This document shows, piece after piece, positions 27,219-36,293 of a stretch of 64,000 nt of DNA. The position numbers and the translations under genes were made by a program. Numbering within the stretch: position 1 is the first letter of the stretch; the number at the start of each line of letters is the position of its first letter. The DNA comes from Chryseobacterium sp. KLBC 52 (GTDB taxonomy: Bacteria > Bacteroidota > Bacteroidia > Flavobacteriales > Weeksellaceae): positions 1-64,000 of the forward strand of contig NZ_QDFZ01000006.1 of the NCBI RefSeq assembly GCF_003347605.1. Direction: 5' to 3'. Under the pieces are notes generated by a model. The model ran no database searches. It was not told the DNA's origin and saw only the letters and a program-made list of their open reading frames with translations.

Positions 27219-27989
27219 ATGAAAAAATTATCATTACTACTCTTTTTACTTTTAAGTATTATAAAAGTTTCAGCCTGCTCATGTGTATATGAAACCTTAG
27301 CACACAATTATCAAAATTCTGAATTTGTAGGTATTATCAAAATTTTGAAAGTATATGACGAAAATACTGAGCAAAGATCCTATAAAGCAGATATTGAAAT
27401 TGAAAAAGTATATAAGGGAGCTAAAACATTCAAAACAATGAATGTGAGAGGGCTCATTGGAAATTCCTATTCCGGAGCTTGTGAAATTGATGTACTGCCC
27501 AATGAAAGATATCTGATCTTTTTAAACCAATACAATAACACCTATTCTATTTCATCCTGTACTCCAAAATCAAAACTGGAAAATAAACCAACAAAAGATG
27601 AAAAATCGTGGCTTAAAAATCTGGAAAAAGCCTTTACTTATTTAAATAATAATACATTCAGGTTTATAGGCTTACAATTTACCCGTTGCTATGATGAAAC
27701 TCAAACCGAATATAGATCTGATTTATCAAAGATCAGTGGATTCAAGCCTAAGCAGTCTTTTGCTATCTATAAAGTAAAAATAGATGATACATCAAAAATT
27801 CAGGAAATTACTCCTGTTACAACTTTTGGAAGTAAGGATAATATGATCGAAAATATACTGAAAACAAAGATGAAAGTCTCCACACCGACATCTTTCTGGG
27901 ATCCCAACCCTAAAGAAGGCCTGCTATTTCTCTCCTATCATAAAGAAAATATAGACAAGCCGTATGGTGAAATCATCTCCTGTGATTAA
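27219..27989 (+). CDS. Secreted protein with NTR/TIMP-like N-terminus
   Basis: This 256-residue protein has a signal peptide (about residues 1-19). The mature form would begin CSCVYETLAHNYQNSEF. A Cys-Ser-Cys start, the VGIIKILKVYDE and IEIEKVYKGAKTFKT strands, and later SGACEIDVLPNERYLIFL and SISSCTP fit the netrin/TIMP-like fold known from bacterial homologues. The second half, from about residue 140, is unrecognised. Being 18 bases after the GH92 gene, it is probably co-transcribed. The role is unknown. Confidence 0.7.
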   Translation: MKKLSLLLFLLLSIIKVSACSCVYETLAHNYQNSEFVGIIKILKVYDENTEQRSYKADIEIEKVYKGAKTFKTMNVRGLIGNSYSGACEIDVLPNERYLIFLNQYNNTYSISSCTPKSKLENKPTKDEKSWLKNLEKAFTYLNNNTFRFIGLQFTRCYDETQTEYRSDLSKISGFKPKQSFAIYKVKIDDTSKIQEITPVTTFGSKDNMIENILKTKMKVSTPTSFWDPNPKEGLLFLSYHKENIDKPYGEIISCD

Positions 27990-27998
27990 TACTAAAAT

Positions 27999-28036
27999 AA
28001 ATCCTTCTTCAGAATTTTGAAGAAGGGTTTATTTTT
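27999..28036. terminator. Bidirectional terminator
   Basis: AAATCCTTCTTCA (27999-28011) and TGAAGAAGGGTTT (28018-28030) form a 13-pair stem with one wobble, followed by ATTTTT. It lies between convergent genes. Confidence 0.8.
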
Positions 28037-28758
28037 CAATTCATTCTTTCCGACCATTGCAGGACTTCCGGAAGTTCGATATCAGAAAATTCGATGTGAA
28101 TGACTCTTCTTTTCTTTCTGTTGGTGGTTCTGTTAGAGCCGTGAAGCGTTAAAGGTTTCATCAGCATAATTCCCCCTTTTTCTACGTTGCATATTTCTTC
28201 GGTTTCTACAGTCCAGTCGATGGTTTCCGGTCTGTAAATACCTTTTGCATGAGATTTGGGAACTACTTTCAATGCTCCGTTATTTTCATCGGTATCATCA
28301 AGATGGATTCTGATGGTGTAAATATTTTCCAAAATGTTGAGTGGAGGCTGTACCGCAAACTGATTTTGTTTGGTGGTCCACGGTCCGAAATTTTCCAATT
28401 CCAGCTTTTTATCTACAGAAATTGTCAGATCCTGATGATAGGCCACATACCAGTTGGAGGTTTCAGGCTTATCAAAATAGATACTTTTAACCACAAAATA
28501 TTTTTCTCCAAAGATTTCCTTTATCATTTTCCTGATGTTTTCATTAAACACAAGGTCTTTGATTTCCGGAACTTCCTTTAAAAACTGTCTGATGGCAAAA
28601 AGATCTTCAGACTTTCTAAAATTTTCTTTTGAAGTATCTATATTGTACAGAACAACATTGATGTCTTCCAGTTCTTTCTGCGAAAACACATTGTTGATAA
28701 CAGCAAAGCCATATTCTTCAATATGGCTTTTATGATTTTCTAAGTTATATAAACTCAT
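28036..28758 (-). CDS. Phytanoyl-CoA dioxygenase (PhyH) family protein
   Basis: This 240-residue Fe(II)/2-oxoglutarate-dependent oxygenase carries the metal triad in YHQDLTISV (His and Asp) and TLHGSNRTTNRKKRR (distal His, with the 2-oxoglutarate Arg nearby). IRIHLDDTDENNGALKVVPKSH is the typical core strand pair. Its substrate is unknown; relatives act on fatty acids, amino acids and small secondary metabolites. It starts 6 bases after the symporter stop on the same strand, so its substrate may be something the symporter brings in. Confidence 0.88.
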   Translation of the reverse strand: MSLYNLENHKSHIEEYGFAVINNVFSQKELEDINVVLYNIDTSKENFRKSEDLFAIRQFLKEVPEIKDLVFNENIRKMIKEIFGEKYFVVKSIYFDKPETSNWYVAYHQDLTISVDKKLELENFGPWTTKQNQFAVQPPLNILENIYTIRIHLDDTDENNGALKVVPKSHAKGIYRPETIDWTVETEEICNVEKGGIMLMKPLTLHGSNRTTNRKKRRVIHIEFSDIELPEVLQWSERMN

Positions 28759-28764
28759 TGATAT

Positions 28765-30015
28765 TTAAATTTTGTCTAATGGTTCAGTTAACTGTCCTTC
28801 CCATTTTGAAACCGCTGTCGTTGCCAGCGTATTTCCAAGTACGTTCGTCATACTTCTACCCATATCACAGAAATGGTCAATTGGTAAAATCAAAGCAATA
28901 CCTTCCGGTGGAATACCAAACATTGAACATGTTGCTACAATAATTACCAGGGAAGCTCTCGGAACTCCGGCAATTCCTTTGGAAGTAAGCATTAATACCA
29001 AAAGCATGGTGATCTGCTGCCCCAGAGTCATTTCGATTCCGTAAATCTGTGCAATGAAGATTGAAGCAAATGTCATGTACATCATACTTCCGTCCAGGTT
29101 GAATGAATATCCTAAAGGTAAAATAAAAGATACTACTCTACTGTTACACCCAAATTTCTCCAGTTCTTCCACCAATTTCGGGAATACCGCTTCTGAACTT
29201 GTAGTAGAGAAAGCAATCAGCAAAGGTTCTTTAATTCTTTTTAAAAGATCAAAAAGACGGTTTCCTAAGATGAAATACCCTACCAGTAAAAGAACCAGCC
29301 AAAGAACTCCTATAGCAAAGAAGAAGTCTCTTAAATAAATAGCATATACTTTAAAGATTTCAAAACCATTGGTGGCTACTACCGCTGCAATAGCTCCCAA
29401 TACTCCAAGCGGAGCAAACCACATGATGTACCCTACCATTTTAAGAATAGCATGAGCAATAATATCAAATAGTTTCACAACTGGTTTAGCATATTCTTCT
29501 CCCAGATTAGCCAGTGCAACACCAAACATCACTGCAAATACAACGATCTGCAATACTTCGTTGGTAGCGAAAGCTTCAAATAAACTTTTAGGAATCATGT
29601 GCTTTACAAAGTCTTCCATGGAAAAGCTTTTGCTGCTTTTAAGAAGTTCATCAGCAGAAGCGACATCCTGAATCGGTAATTTGGTAACATGTCCCGGTTC
29701 CAGCCAGTTAACAAGAATCAACCCGATAAAAAGGGAAATCAGAGAAGCGGAAATAAACCAAAGCATGGCTTTTGTACCTACTCTTCCGATCATTTTGATA
29801 TCACTCATTTTGGCAATCCCCACTACTAATGTCGTAAAAACCAATGGAGCAATAATCATCTGTACCAATCTGATAAAAACCGTTCCCAACAGTTTTATAT
29901 TTTTAGAAAATGGTTCTGCACTATCCGGATAGCTTACGTGTACAATACCTCCAATTCCTACTCCCAGAAGAAGTGCAATGATAATTGCTATAAAAAGTTT
30001 ATTCTGTCCTTTCAT
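28765..30015 (-). CDS. Dicarboxylate/amino acid:cation symporter (DAACS)
   Basis: This 416-residue inner-membrane transporter of the GltP/DctA family has about eight membrane segments and two re-entrant loops. The signatures are FSTTSSEAVFPKLVEEL in the first hairpin, GYSFNLDGSMMYMTFASIF in TM7, and PIDHFCDMGRSMTNVLGNTLA in TM8, with the substrate-binding Asp and Arg. It imports acidic amino acids or C4-dicarboxylates with protons or sodium. A TATATTTG box (30035-30042, minus strand) is close upstream. It forms an operon with the dioxygenase gene. Confidence 0.94.
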   Translation of the reverse strand: MKGQNKLFIAIIIALLLGVGIGGIVHVSYPDSAEPFSKNIKLLGTVFIRLVQMIIAPLVFTTLVVGIAKMSDIKMIGRVGTKAMLWFISASLISLFIGLILVNWLEPGHVTKLPIQDVASADELLKSSKSFSMEDFVKHMIPKSLFEAFATNEVLQIVVFAVMFGVALANLGEEYAKPVVKLFDIIAHAILKMVGYIMWFAPLGVLGAIAAVVATNGFEIFKVYAIYLRDFFFAIGVLWLVLLLVGYFILGNRLFDLLKRIKEPLLIAFSTTSSEAVFPKLVEELEKFGCNSRVVSFILPLGYSFNLDGSMMYMTFASIFIAQIYGIEMTLGQQITMLLVLMLTSKGIAGVPRASLVIIVATCSMFGIPPEGIALILPIDHFCDMGRSMTNVLGNTLATTAVSKWEGQLTEPLDKI

Positions 30016-30034
30016 ATATATAGTTCAATTTGCG

Positions 30035-30042
30035 CAAATATA
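30035..30042 (-). promoter_or_regulatory. TAnnTTTG -7 box of the symporter operon
   Basis: CAAATATA on the plus strand reads TATATTTG on the minus strand, 19 bases before the start codon. No -33 TTG at standard spacing was found. Confidence 0.35.
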
Positions 30043-30177
30043 ATGGTTTTTCAATTGGCAGAAGATTTTCTTCTATAGAGTTGAATTTTGCGTTAAGTTT
30101 TTAATCCCAAAAAATTAAAACCCTGGTTTAGAAAATATTGTAAAAAAATTAAGAAACATTTATTGAATTTTTATTCT

Positions 30178-30205
30178 TTTGGTACAAATTTTATTATTAC
30201 ATTTG
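30178..30205 (+). promoter_or_regulatory. Promoter of the BON lipoprotein gene
   Basis: TTTG at 30178-30181 and TACATTTG at 30198-30205 fit the Bacteroidota -33/-7 pattern with a 16-base spacer. The start codon is 30 bases downstream. Confidence 0.45.
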
Positions 30206-30235
30206 AGTGTATAACAACATTAATAAATATACAAT

Positions 30236-30724
30236 ATGAAAAAAACTATTGCAATGGCTGCATTAGCTGTAGCTGTATCTTTCGGTGCTATTTCTTGTAA
30301 AAAGAAAGTTTCTGATGCCGACCTTCAGACTCAGGCTACAACTATAGTAACTTCTAATCCCAATGCTTCTGTTGAAGTAAAAGATGGTGTAGCTCACTTA
30401 AGCGGTACTTTCGCAGATCAACAGTCTAAAGACGCAATGATTGCACAATTAAAAGCAATCAGCGGAGTAAAAGACGTAATGGATATGTCTACTATAGCTG
30501 CTCCTGCACCTGCAGCACCGGTTGAAACGGCATCTGCTGTAGATCCTGCTGTTCAGAAAAAAGTTCAGGACGCAGTAAAAGATTTCCCTTCTGTAAAAGT
30601 AGAAGTTGTAAACGGACAGCTTACTCTTACAGGAAATGTTTCTGCCTTACAGGCTAGAAAAATCAAAGAATCTGTAGATGCTTTGAAAATCGGAAAGTAT
30701 AATAACAACCTAATCGTAAAATAA
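30236..30724 (+). CDS. BON-domain lipoprotein
   Basis: This 162-residue lipoprotein has the lipobox GAISC, with Cys at residue 21 followed by KKK. Two BON-like domains follow: about 25-85 (NASVEVKDGVAHLSGTFADQ, ISGVKDVMDM) and about 100-162 (PSVKVEVVNGQLTLTGNVSAL). An Ala/Pro-rich linker separates them. BON domains are thought to bind membranes or peptidoglycan-associated partners. It lies 6 bases before the SH3 protein gene and forms an operon with it. Confidence 0.88.
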   Translation: MKKTIAMAALAVAVSFGAISCKKKVSDADLQTQATTIVTSNPNASVEVKDGVAHLSGTFADQQSKDAMIAQLKAISGVKDVMDMSTIAAPAPAAPVETASAVDPAVQKKVQDAVKDFPSVKVEVVNGQLTLTGNVSALQARKIKESVDALKIGKYNNNLIVK

Positions 30725-30730
30725 TTTAAG

Positions 30731-31150
30731 ATGAGCCAATTACAAGATAAATATTCAAGCGTAGTTTCAGCGGCTCAGTCTGCTGGGATTTCTAACCTTC
30801 AGGTTCAGGAGCAGGATGGAATTCTTTATGTTTCCGGAAATGCTTCCAATACTGCGGCTAAAGATGCTGTCTGGAATGCTTTAGGAGCTATTGATTCTAC
30901 TTATTCTGCTTCAGATATCAATATTGATGTACAGGTTGCAGGTTTAGCTTCAGGTGCTTCTTTAACAGTGGCTACTGAAGAATCTAATCTTAACATCAGA
31001 CAGGAACCTTCTACTGAAGCTGCCGTTGTAGGTAAAGCTGCGAAAGGTTCTTCTGTGACTCTTATCGAGCAGACTTCTGATGACTGGTGGAAAGTAAAAA
31101 ATGCTGACGGCCAGGAAGGATATGCTTACTCAAGATATTTAAGAGCATAA
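30731..31150 (+). CDS. BON-like and SH3 domain protein
   Basis: This 139-residue protein has an N-terminal BON-like region (about 1-72, LQVQEQDGILYVSGNAS). A bacterial SH3 domain follows (about 78-139, LNIRQEPSTEAAVVGKAAKG, WWKVKNADGQEGYAYSRYL). Bacterial SH3 domains commonly bind the cell wall, yet no signal peptide is seen, so it may be cytoplasmic or exported by another route. The upstream lipoprotein is its likely partner. Confidence 0.82.
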   Translation: MSQLQDKYSSVVSAAQSAGISNLQVQEQDGILYVSGNASNTAAKDAVWNALGAIDSTYSASDINIDVQVAGLASGASLTVATEESNLNIRQEPSTEAAVVGKAAKGSSVTLIEQTSDDWWKVKNADGQEGYAYSRYLRA

Positions 31151-31191
31151 TTTTTATTAAAAAATAATAAATTTTCACAAAAAAAGCATAG

Positions 31192-31219
31192 AAACATCCC
31201 TGTTTTGGGATGTTTTTAT
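31192..31219 (+). terminator. Terminator of the BON operon
   Basis: AAACATCCC (31192-31200), loop TGTTTT, GGGATGTTT (31207-31215), then T-rich bases. It lies before the next gene's ATG at 31247 and overlaps an earlier in-frame start, which argues against that earlier start. Confidence 0.85.
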
Positions 31220-31246
31220 ATTTTTACGGCTCTGAAAAAAAAACTA

Positions 31247-34015
31247 ATGAAGAAAACTCTGTTGCTATTGACTTTGATGTTCACTGTCATTATTCTGCAC
31301 GCCCAAAAGTTACACATTGACGGAAAAATATCCGATTCTGAAAAGAAAGCGATAGAAAATGCCACCGTCTATCTTTTGAAACAAAAAGATTCATCTATTA
31401 TCAATTATACGGCAACCAATCGGGAAGGAAAATTCTCACTGAAGATTGATGATATGAAAGAACCTTCCATTCTAAAAATTGATGCGGATAAATTAACTTC
31501 CTATTCAAAAAAATTTGAGAAAATAGATCAGTCGCTATCTCTGGGAGATATTCAGCTTGAGAAACAAAGTATTGTGAATAAAATTGATGAAGTAAAAATC
31601 ACAGTTTCTCCGGTAAAAATTAAAAAAGACACTATTGAATTTAGTGCAGCCGCTATCAAAGTAAGGCCCGACAGTAAAATTGAAGAGCTTCTGAAGCAGA
31701 TTCCCGGGGTAGAAATCAGCAATGAAGGAAAGATTACCGTGAATGGAAAAGAGGTGGACCAAATCATGATCAATGGAAAACCTTTCTTTGATAAAGATGG
31801 TAAAATTGCCCTTCAGAATTTACCCGCAGATATCATCAAGAATATTCAGTTTACCACCACTAAAACAAAGGAAGAAGAACTCAGCGGAAAAACAGCCAAA
31901 TCTCAAAATACTACGATCAACTTTAATATTGATGAAAAGAAAAACAAAGGTTTGCTGACCAGACTTACGGTCGGCTATGGATCAGATAAGCGGTATGAAG
32001 CAAGCGGACTGGCAAGTTATTTTAAAGGCGATACAAAAATAAGTTTATTGGCTTCTTCCAATAACATCAATTCCCAGGGATTTTCCAGAGATGAGGTGTT
32101 TGATAGTATGGGAAATGGCCGGAATGCCTGGATGATGCAGGGAGGATCCGTCTCAACGGTAGGAAATGTGACTTACTATAACCAGGGAGGTGGTACGAAA
32201 GGAATTCAAAGGTCTACAACTATTGGGTTAAATTACAGTGACAAGCTGGGAAAAGATGCTGATCTGGATTCCTTCAGTCTGATGCATTCCGACTCTAATA
32301 TAGAAACAAGGTCTAAAGTTTCAAGATCTACCCTTCTCCCTACTTACACGCTTCAGACCAATTCTGAAAGCAACGGAGAAAATGAATCCAAACAATACAG
32401 CTTTGATACTTCGGCTAAAATCAAACTGGATTCTATGACCAGTATCTATCTTTCTCCGAGGTTTACGAAAAACAGCAGCTTCAGTTTCAATAATTCAAGA
32501 TCTTCTTCTTTAAGGAATGGCAGCCTTCTGAATGAAAGTAATGCGTATTCAAGTAATGATTCTGAAAGCAACTCATTTAATCCATACCTCTATTTTTCAA
32601 GAAAATTCAAGAAAAAAGGCCGTTCGATTTCTGCCAATATGAACAGTTCTATTTCTGAATCTAAAAGAGATAACCTGAACCAATCTCAAAATACGTTCTA
32701 CCAAACTAATGGAACCACAACAGACAACAGGGATCAGCTAGCCAAAAATAAAAATCAGAACAGCAGTTTCAATTTTACTGCCGGATATACAGAGCCCGTT
32801 TCCGATTCTTCAAGTGTAAGTTTTGAAGTGAAATATGAAACCCGATCTTCCAGAGATCTGAGGAATGTAAACGATTTTGATAATACGACAGGAGATTACA
32901 CTAAATTCAACCAGCTTTTATCCAACAATATGAAGCAAAGAATCAATCAGATCTCTCCTGAGTTGACTTACCAGATTAGCAAAAAGAAACTGAATTTCTG
33001 GGCTTCCATGAACCTTGACATTTCGGATATGAAAGTAAATTCTATTTATAACGGCCAGCAATATGATCTGCAGAAGAATTTTGTACTGCCCCAATATAAT
33101 GTGAACCTTTATTATCAATTGTCAGAAGGAAAAACTTTAAGCTTTTACAACTATTCCAACTTCACCATTCCCACCGCAGAACAACTGACTCCGTATAAAG
33201 ATGAATCAAACCCCTTGATTACCTTTCAGGGAAACCCGGATTTGAAAAACACCTGGACCAACAATCTTTATGTGTATTTCAATAATTATAATAAAGTGAA
33301 AGAGTTAAGCTACTATTTCAATATTGGCTTTACGTACAGAAATAATGATATTATCAATTTTTCCACCTATGATAATGCAGGAAAACAGGTAATCACTTAT
33401 GACAACGTAAGCGGAAATAAAAGCATCAATGGTGGCGGAGGTTTAAGTAAAGTATTGAAATGGAAAAATAATAAACTTATTATCAATCCAAGATTCACCA
33501 TGAATTATGCTTACAATAATGGTTTTATAGACGGACAGGCCTTTACCAGCAACTCATATAGTCTTAACCCCGGACTTAATCTTACCTATGAAATTAAGGA
33601 TAAAATGACGATTAAGCCCTCTTACAGGCTGGGATACAATTTTTCAAATTATACCAATTACAATATAACGAATGTAAATACAGCGAATCAATCCTTAAAA
33701 CTTGAACTGACGAATTATATGCTCAAGGGAAGATTGGTGTTTGGAAACGATTTTGAATACAATACCAATTCCAATATTGCCCCTGGCTTTAAAAAAGATT
33801 TCTACTTCTGGAATACCAGCCTTGGATATTCATTCTATAAAAAACAGTTCACAGCAAAAGTAAAGGTATATGATGTTTTAAATCAAAATCAAAGCGTGAG
33901 AAGAACCATCACCGATTCTTATTTTGAAGACCGTGAAGACCTCATCCTGAAACGATACATTATGTTCTCCATCAGTATGAAACTGAATAAATTTGCAGGT
34001 AAAAAGATGCAGTAA
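31247..34015 (+). CDS. Outer-membrane beta-barrel receptor (OMP_b-brl_3 type)
   Basis: This 922-residue outer-membrane protein starts at the ATG at 31247, because the upstream in-frame codon lies in a terminator hairpin. The signal peptide spans residues 1-19 (VIILHAQ). A carboxypeptidase-regulatory-like domain (about 20-105) is followed by a plug-like domain (ELLKQIPGVEISNEGKITVNG, PADIIKNIQFTTTKTKEEE). The barrel is long and rich in Ser, Asn and Tyr. It resembles the receptor at 22-24 kb only in overall layout. The ligand is unknown and no partner lipoprotein is adjacent. Confidence 0.87.
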   Translation: MKKTLLLLTLMFTVIILHAQKLHIDGKISDSEKKAIENATVYLLKQKDSSIINYTATNREGKFSLKIDDMKEPSILKIDADKLTSYSKKFEKIDQSLSLGDIQLEKQSIVNKIDEVKITVSPVKIKKDTIEFSAAAIKVRPDSKIEELLKQIPGVEISNEGKITVNGKEVDQIMINGKPFFDKDGKIALQNLPADIIKNIQFTTTKTKEEELSGKTAKSQNTTINFNIDEKKNKGLLTRLTVGYGSDKRYEASGLASYFKGDTKISLLASSNNINSQGFSRDEVFDSMGNGRNAWMMQGGSVSTVGNVTYYNQGGGTKGIQRSTTIGLNYSDKLGKDADLDSFSLMHSDSNIETRSKVSRSTLLPTYTLQTNSESNGENESKQYSFDTSAKIKLDSMTSIYLSPRFTKNSSFSFNNSRSSSLRNGSLLNESNAYSSNDSESNSFNPYLYFSRKFKKKGRSISANMNSSISESKRDNLNQSQNTFYQTNGTTTDNRDQLAKNKNQNSSFNFTAGYTEPVSDSSSVSFEVKYETRSSRDLRNVNDFDNTTGDYTKFNQLLSNNMKQRINQISPELTYQISKKKLNFWASMNLDISDMKVNSIYNGQQYDLQKNFVLPQYNVNLYYQLSEGKTLSFYNYSNFTIPTAEQLTPYKDESNPLITFQGNPDLKNTWTNNLYVYFNNYNKVKELSYYFNIGFTYRNNDIINFSTYDNAGKQVITYDNVSGNKSINGGGGLSKVLKWKNNKLIINPRFTMNYAYNNGFIDGQAFTSNSYSLNPGLNLTYEIKDKMTIKPSYRLGYNFSNYTNYNITNVNTANQSLKLELTNYMLKGRLVFGNDFEYNTNSNIAPGFKKDFYFWNTSLGYSFYKKQFTAKVKVYDVLNQNQSVRRTITDSYFEDREDLILKRYIMFSISMKLNKFAGKKMQ

Positions 34016-34048
34016 AACAACACCATACTTTTATATATATTTTTGATA

Positions 34049-34074
34049 ATGGCCGGATCTTTCCGGCTATTTCT
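34049..34074 (+). terminator. Terminator of the receptor gene
   Basis: ATGGCCGGA (34049-34057), loop TCTT, TCCGGCTAT (34062-34070) and a short T-rich tail. Confidence 0.65.
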
Positions 34075-34128
34075 ATAAATAACCTGAAATTCATCCCTAA
34101 ACACCATTACAACTGAAGACGTAATATT

Positions 34129-34182
34129 CTCCTCCTCCGGAGGGGTGGCGAAAATTCAAAGAATTTTTGACGGGGTGGTTTA
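34129..34182. repeat. CTCCTCCGGAGGGGTGG intergenic repeat
   Basis: CTCCTCCTCCGGAGGGGTGGC is followed by AAAATTCAAAGAATTTTTGACGGGG and TGGTTT. It holds two small palindromes and is far richer in G+C than its surroundings. Only one copy lies in this window. From general knowledge such elements are scattered in Chryseobacterium intergenic DNA, but that was not checked. Confidence 0.45.
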
Positions 34183-34292
34183 CAACGAAATATGATCATA
34201 TTCATCCAGATAGATTCTGACAACAACAACCTTTTAAACAAGATTTATTAATAAACCTGTTTTTATTTTTAAATTAGCGGTAAATTTTTTTT

Positions 34293-36152
34293 ATGAAAAT
34301 CCATATTTCAGTATTATGTATTCTTTTTTTCATTCTTGGAAAAGCTCAGAAAACCGAACAGAAAGATAGTTTCGTTAAAGATAATTTCACCAAGAAAGAA
34401 TTTTATATTCCCATGCGTGATGGAGTGAAACTTTTCACAGCGGTGTATATTCCGAAAGATATCTCGAACAAGAACAAATATCCCTTCCTGATGCAGAGAA
34501 CCTGCTACAGCATTGCTCCTTACGGAGAGAGTGAATATAAAACAAAGGTAGGTCCCAACACTTACCTTATGAAAGACAAGTATATTTTCGTGTATCAGGA
34601 TGTGCGCGGAAGATATATGAGTGAAGGTACTTTTACCAATATGACTCCGCAGGTGGAGCGCAAAACCAAAAAAGATGTTGATGAAAGTACAGATACTTAT
34701 GATACCATCGAATGGCTTTTGAAAAATGTGAAAGATAACAATGGTAAAGTTGGCCAATTCGGAACATCATACCCAGGATTCTATACTGCTGTAGGAACTT
34801 TGTCACAACATCCTGCTTTGGTAGCTTCTTCGCCACAGGCACCTATTTCTGATTTCTGGAATGACGACTTCCTTCACAACGGAAGATTTATGTTGGGCTA
34901 TTTCAGAACATTTCCTGTTTTTGGGGTTCAGAAAACACAACCGGAAAAGCAGGCTTGGTATATGGATTCTTTCATCAAGCAGACTTCTGAAGATGGTTTG
35001 AAATTCTACAGAGACTTGGGAACACTGAAAGATGCCTATGAAAAATATTACAAGAATAATTTCTTCATGACAGAAATTATGAATCATACCAACTACGATG
35101 AATTCTGGCAGAAAAGAGGGCTTCTTCCTCACTTAAAAAATATCAACCACGCTGTAATGACTGTTGGCGGATGGTTTGATGCAGAAGATCTTTCAGGACC
35201 ATTGAATATTTATAAAACCATCGAAAAAACAAGCCCTAAAGCCAAAAATACAATCGTAATGGGACCTTTCTCGCATGGCGGCTGGTCTCAGGAGCAGGGA
35301 AAACATTTTCACAGCGAAACGTATTTTGGAGATAGTATTGCCACTTACTACCAAAAAAATATTGAAACCAGATTCTTTAATCATTATCTGAAAGGCAATA
35401 CAAAAGAAGAGGCAGGACTTCCTGAAGCATTAATGTATGACACCGGAGCTAAAGAATGGAAGGAATTTGCTTCTTACCCACCGAAAAACGCACAGAAAGT
35501 GAATTTCTATCTGGCTGATAAAACCCTGAAAAAATCATCAGGACAAGGCTATTCTGAATATTACAGTGATCCTGATAATCCTGTTTTAAGCTCAGATCAT
35601 TTAAAAGATTTCAACGGTTTCACACCAAAAAATTATATGTCGGAAGACCAGAGATTTTCTGTCGGAAGACCTGATGTATTAACGTTTACTACCGATGTAT
35701 TGACTGATGATATTACATTTGCCGGAGAGATCATGGCGAAACTAAACATTGCATCCACTTCTACAGATGCCGATTTTGCAGTAAAATTAATTGATGTTTA
35801 TCCTGAAGATTTTAAACCTGCTGAAAAGAAAGACGGAGTGATCTATGGCAACTACCATCAGATGGTAAGAAGTGAGATTATGCCTGCAAGATTCAGAAAT
35901 ACCAAAGAAAAGGGTGAGGCTTTGGTTCCTAACCAGAAGACGGCTGTTAATTTCAGACTTCAGGATGTGGTTCATACGTTCAAAAAAGGACACAAAATCC
36001 AGATTCAGATCAGCAGCACATGGTTCCCGCTTTTCGCAATCAACCCACAGAAATTTATGGATAATCCGAATTTTGCCAATAAAGAGGATTACACCAAGGC
36101 ATTTATTAAAGTATATGATGACAGCTCTATTGAAGCTGAAATTTTAAAATAA
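34293..36152 (+). CDS. CocE/NonD family hydrolase (S15-type)
   Basis: This 619-residue secreted alpha/beta-hydrolase has a signal peptide (about residues 1-18). The family includes cocaine esterase, glutaryl-7-ACA acylase and X-Pro dipeptidyl-peptidase. MRDGVKLFTAVYIP opens the hydrolase fold. The nucleophile Ser is in GQFGTSYPGFY, the Asp is probably in the STSTDADF region, and the His is in MGPFSHGGW. The C-terminal jelly roll (YMSEDQRFSVGRPDVLTF onward) is typical. The actual substrate cannot be named. A terminator follows at 36157. Confidence 0.9.
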   Translation: MKIHISVLCILFFILGKAQKTEQKDSFVKDNFTKKEFYIPMRDGVKLFTAVYIPKDISNKNKYPFLMQRTCYSIAPYGESEYKTKVGPNTYLMKDKYIFVYQDVRGRYMSEGTFTNMTPQVERKTKKDVDESTDTYDTIEWLLKNVKDNNGKVGQFGTSYPGFYTAVGTLSQHPALVASSPQAPISDFWNDDFLHNGRFMLGYFRTFPVFGVQKTQPEKQAWYMDSFIKQTSEDGLKFYRDLGTLKDAYEKYYKNNFFMTEIMNHTNYDEFWQKRGLLPHLKNINHAVMTVGGWFDAEDLSGPLNIYKTIEKTSPKAKNTIVMGPFSHGGWSQEQGKHFHSETYFGDSIATYYQKNIETRFFNHYLKGNTKEEAGLPEALMYDTGAKEWKEFASYPPKNAQKVNFYLADKTLKKSSGQGYSEYYSDPDNPVLSSDHLKDFNGFTPKNYMSEDQRFSVGRPDVLTFTTDVLTDDITFAGEIMAKLNIASTSTDADFAVKLIDVYPEDFKPAEKKDGVIYGNYHQMVRSEIMPARFRNTKEKGEALVPNQKTAVNFRLQDVVHTFKKGHKIQIQISSTWFPLFAINPQKFMDNPNFANKEDYTKAFIKVYDDSSIEAEILK

Positions 36153-36156
36153 ATTG

Positions 36157-36190
36157 AAAAAGCTGTTCGTTTGAGCAGCTTTTTATTTTT
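36157..36190 (+). terminator. Terminator of the CocE/NonD gene
   Basis: AAAAGCTGTTC (36158-36168), loop GTTT, GAGCAGCTTTT (36173-36183) and a T-rich tail form a clear intrinsic terminator. Confidence 0.8.
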
Positions 36191-36212
36191 GAATATTTAC
36201 AGTTTATTTTTT

Positions 36213-36280
36213 AGGTTTTGGCTAAAGCCAGATGAATTTGTTGTTTTTGTTCAAGTGGGCTTAAGCCCACTTCTATTGAT
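36213..36280 (+). repeat. GGCTAAAGCC twin-hairpin repeat, copy B
   Basis: TTTTGGCTAAAGCCA, about 25 bases, then GTGGGCTTAAGCCCAC and TTCTATTGATG. This is the second full copy of the element at 12342. Confidence 0.7.
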
Positions 36281-36293
36281 GGAGATGATAAGC

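Noticed and set aside
31205..31246. Earlier start of the second OMP receptor
   Set aside because: It lies inside the terminator hairpin of the preceding operon and would bury the signal peptide.
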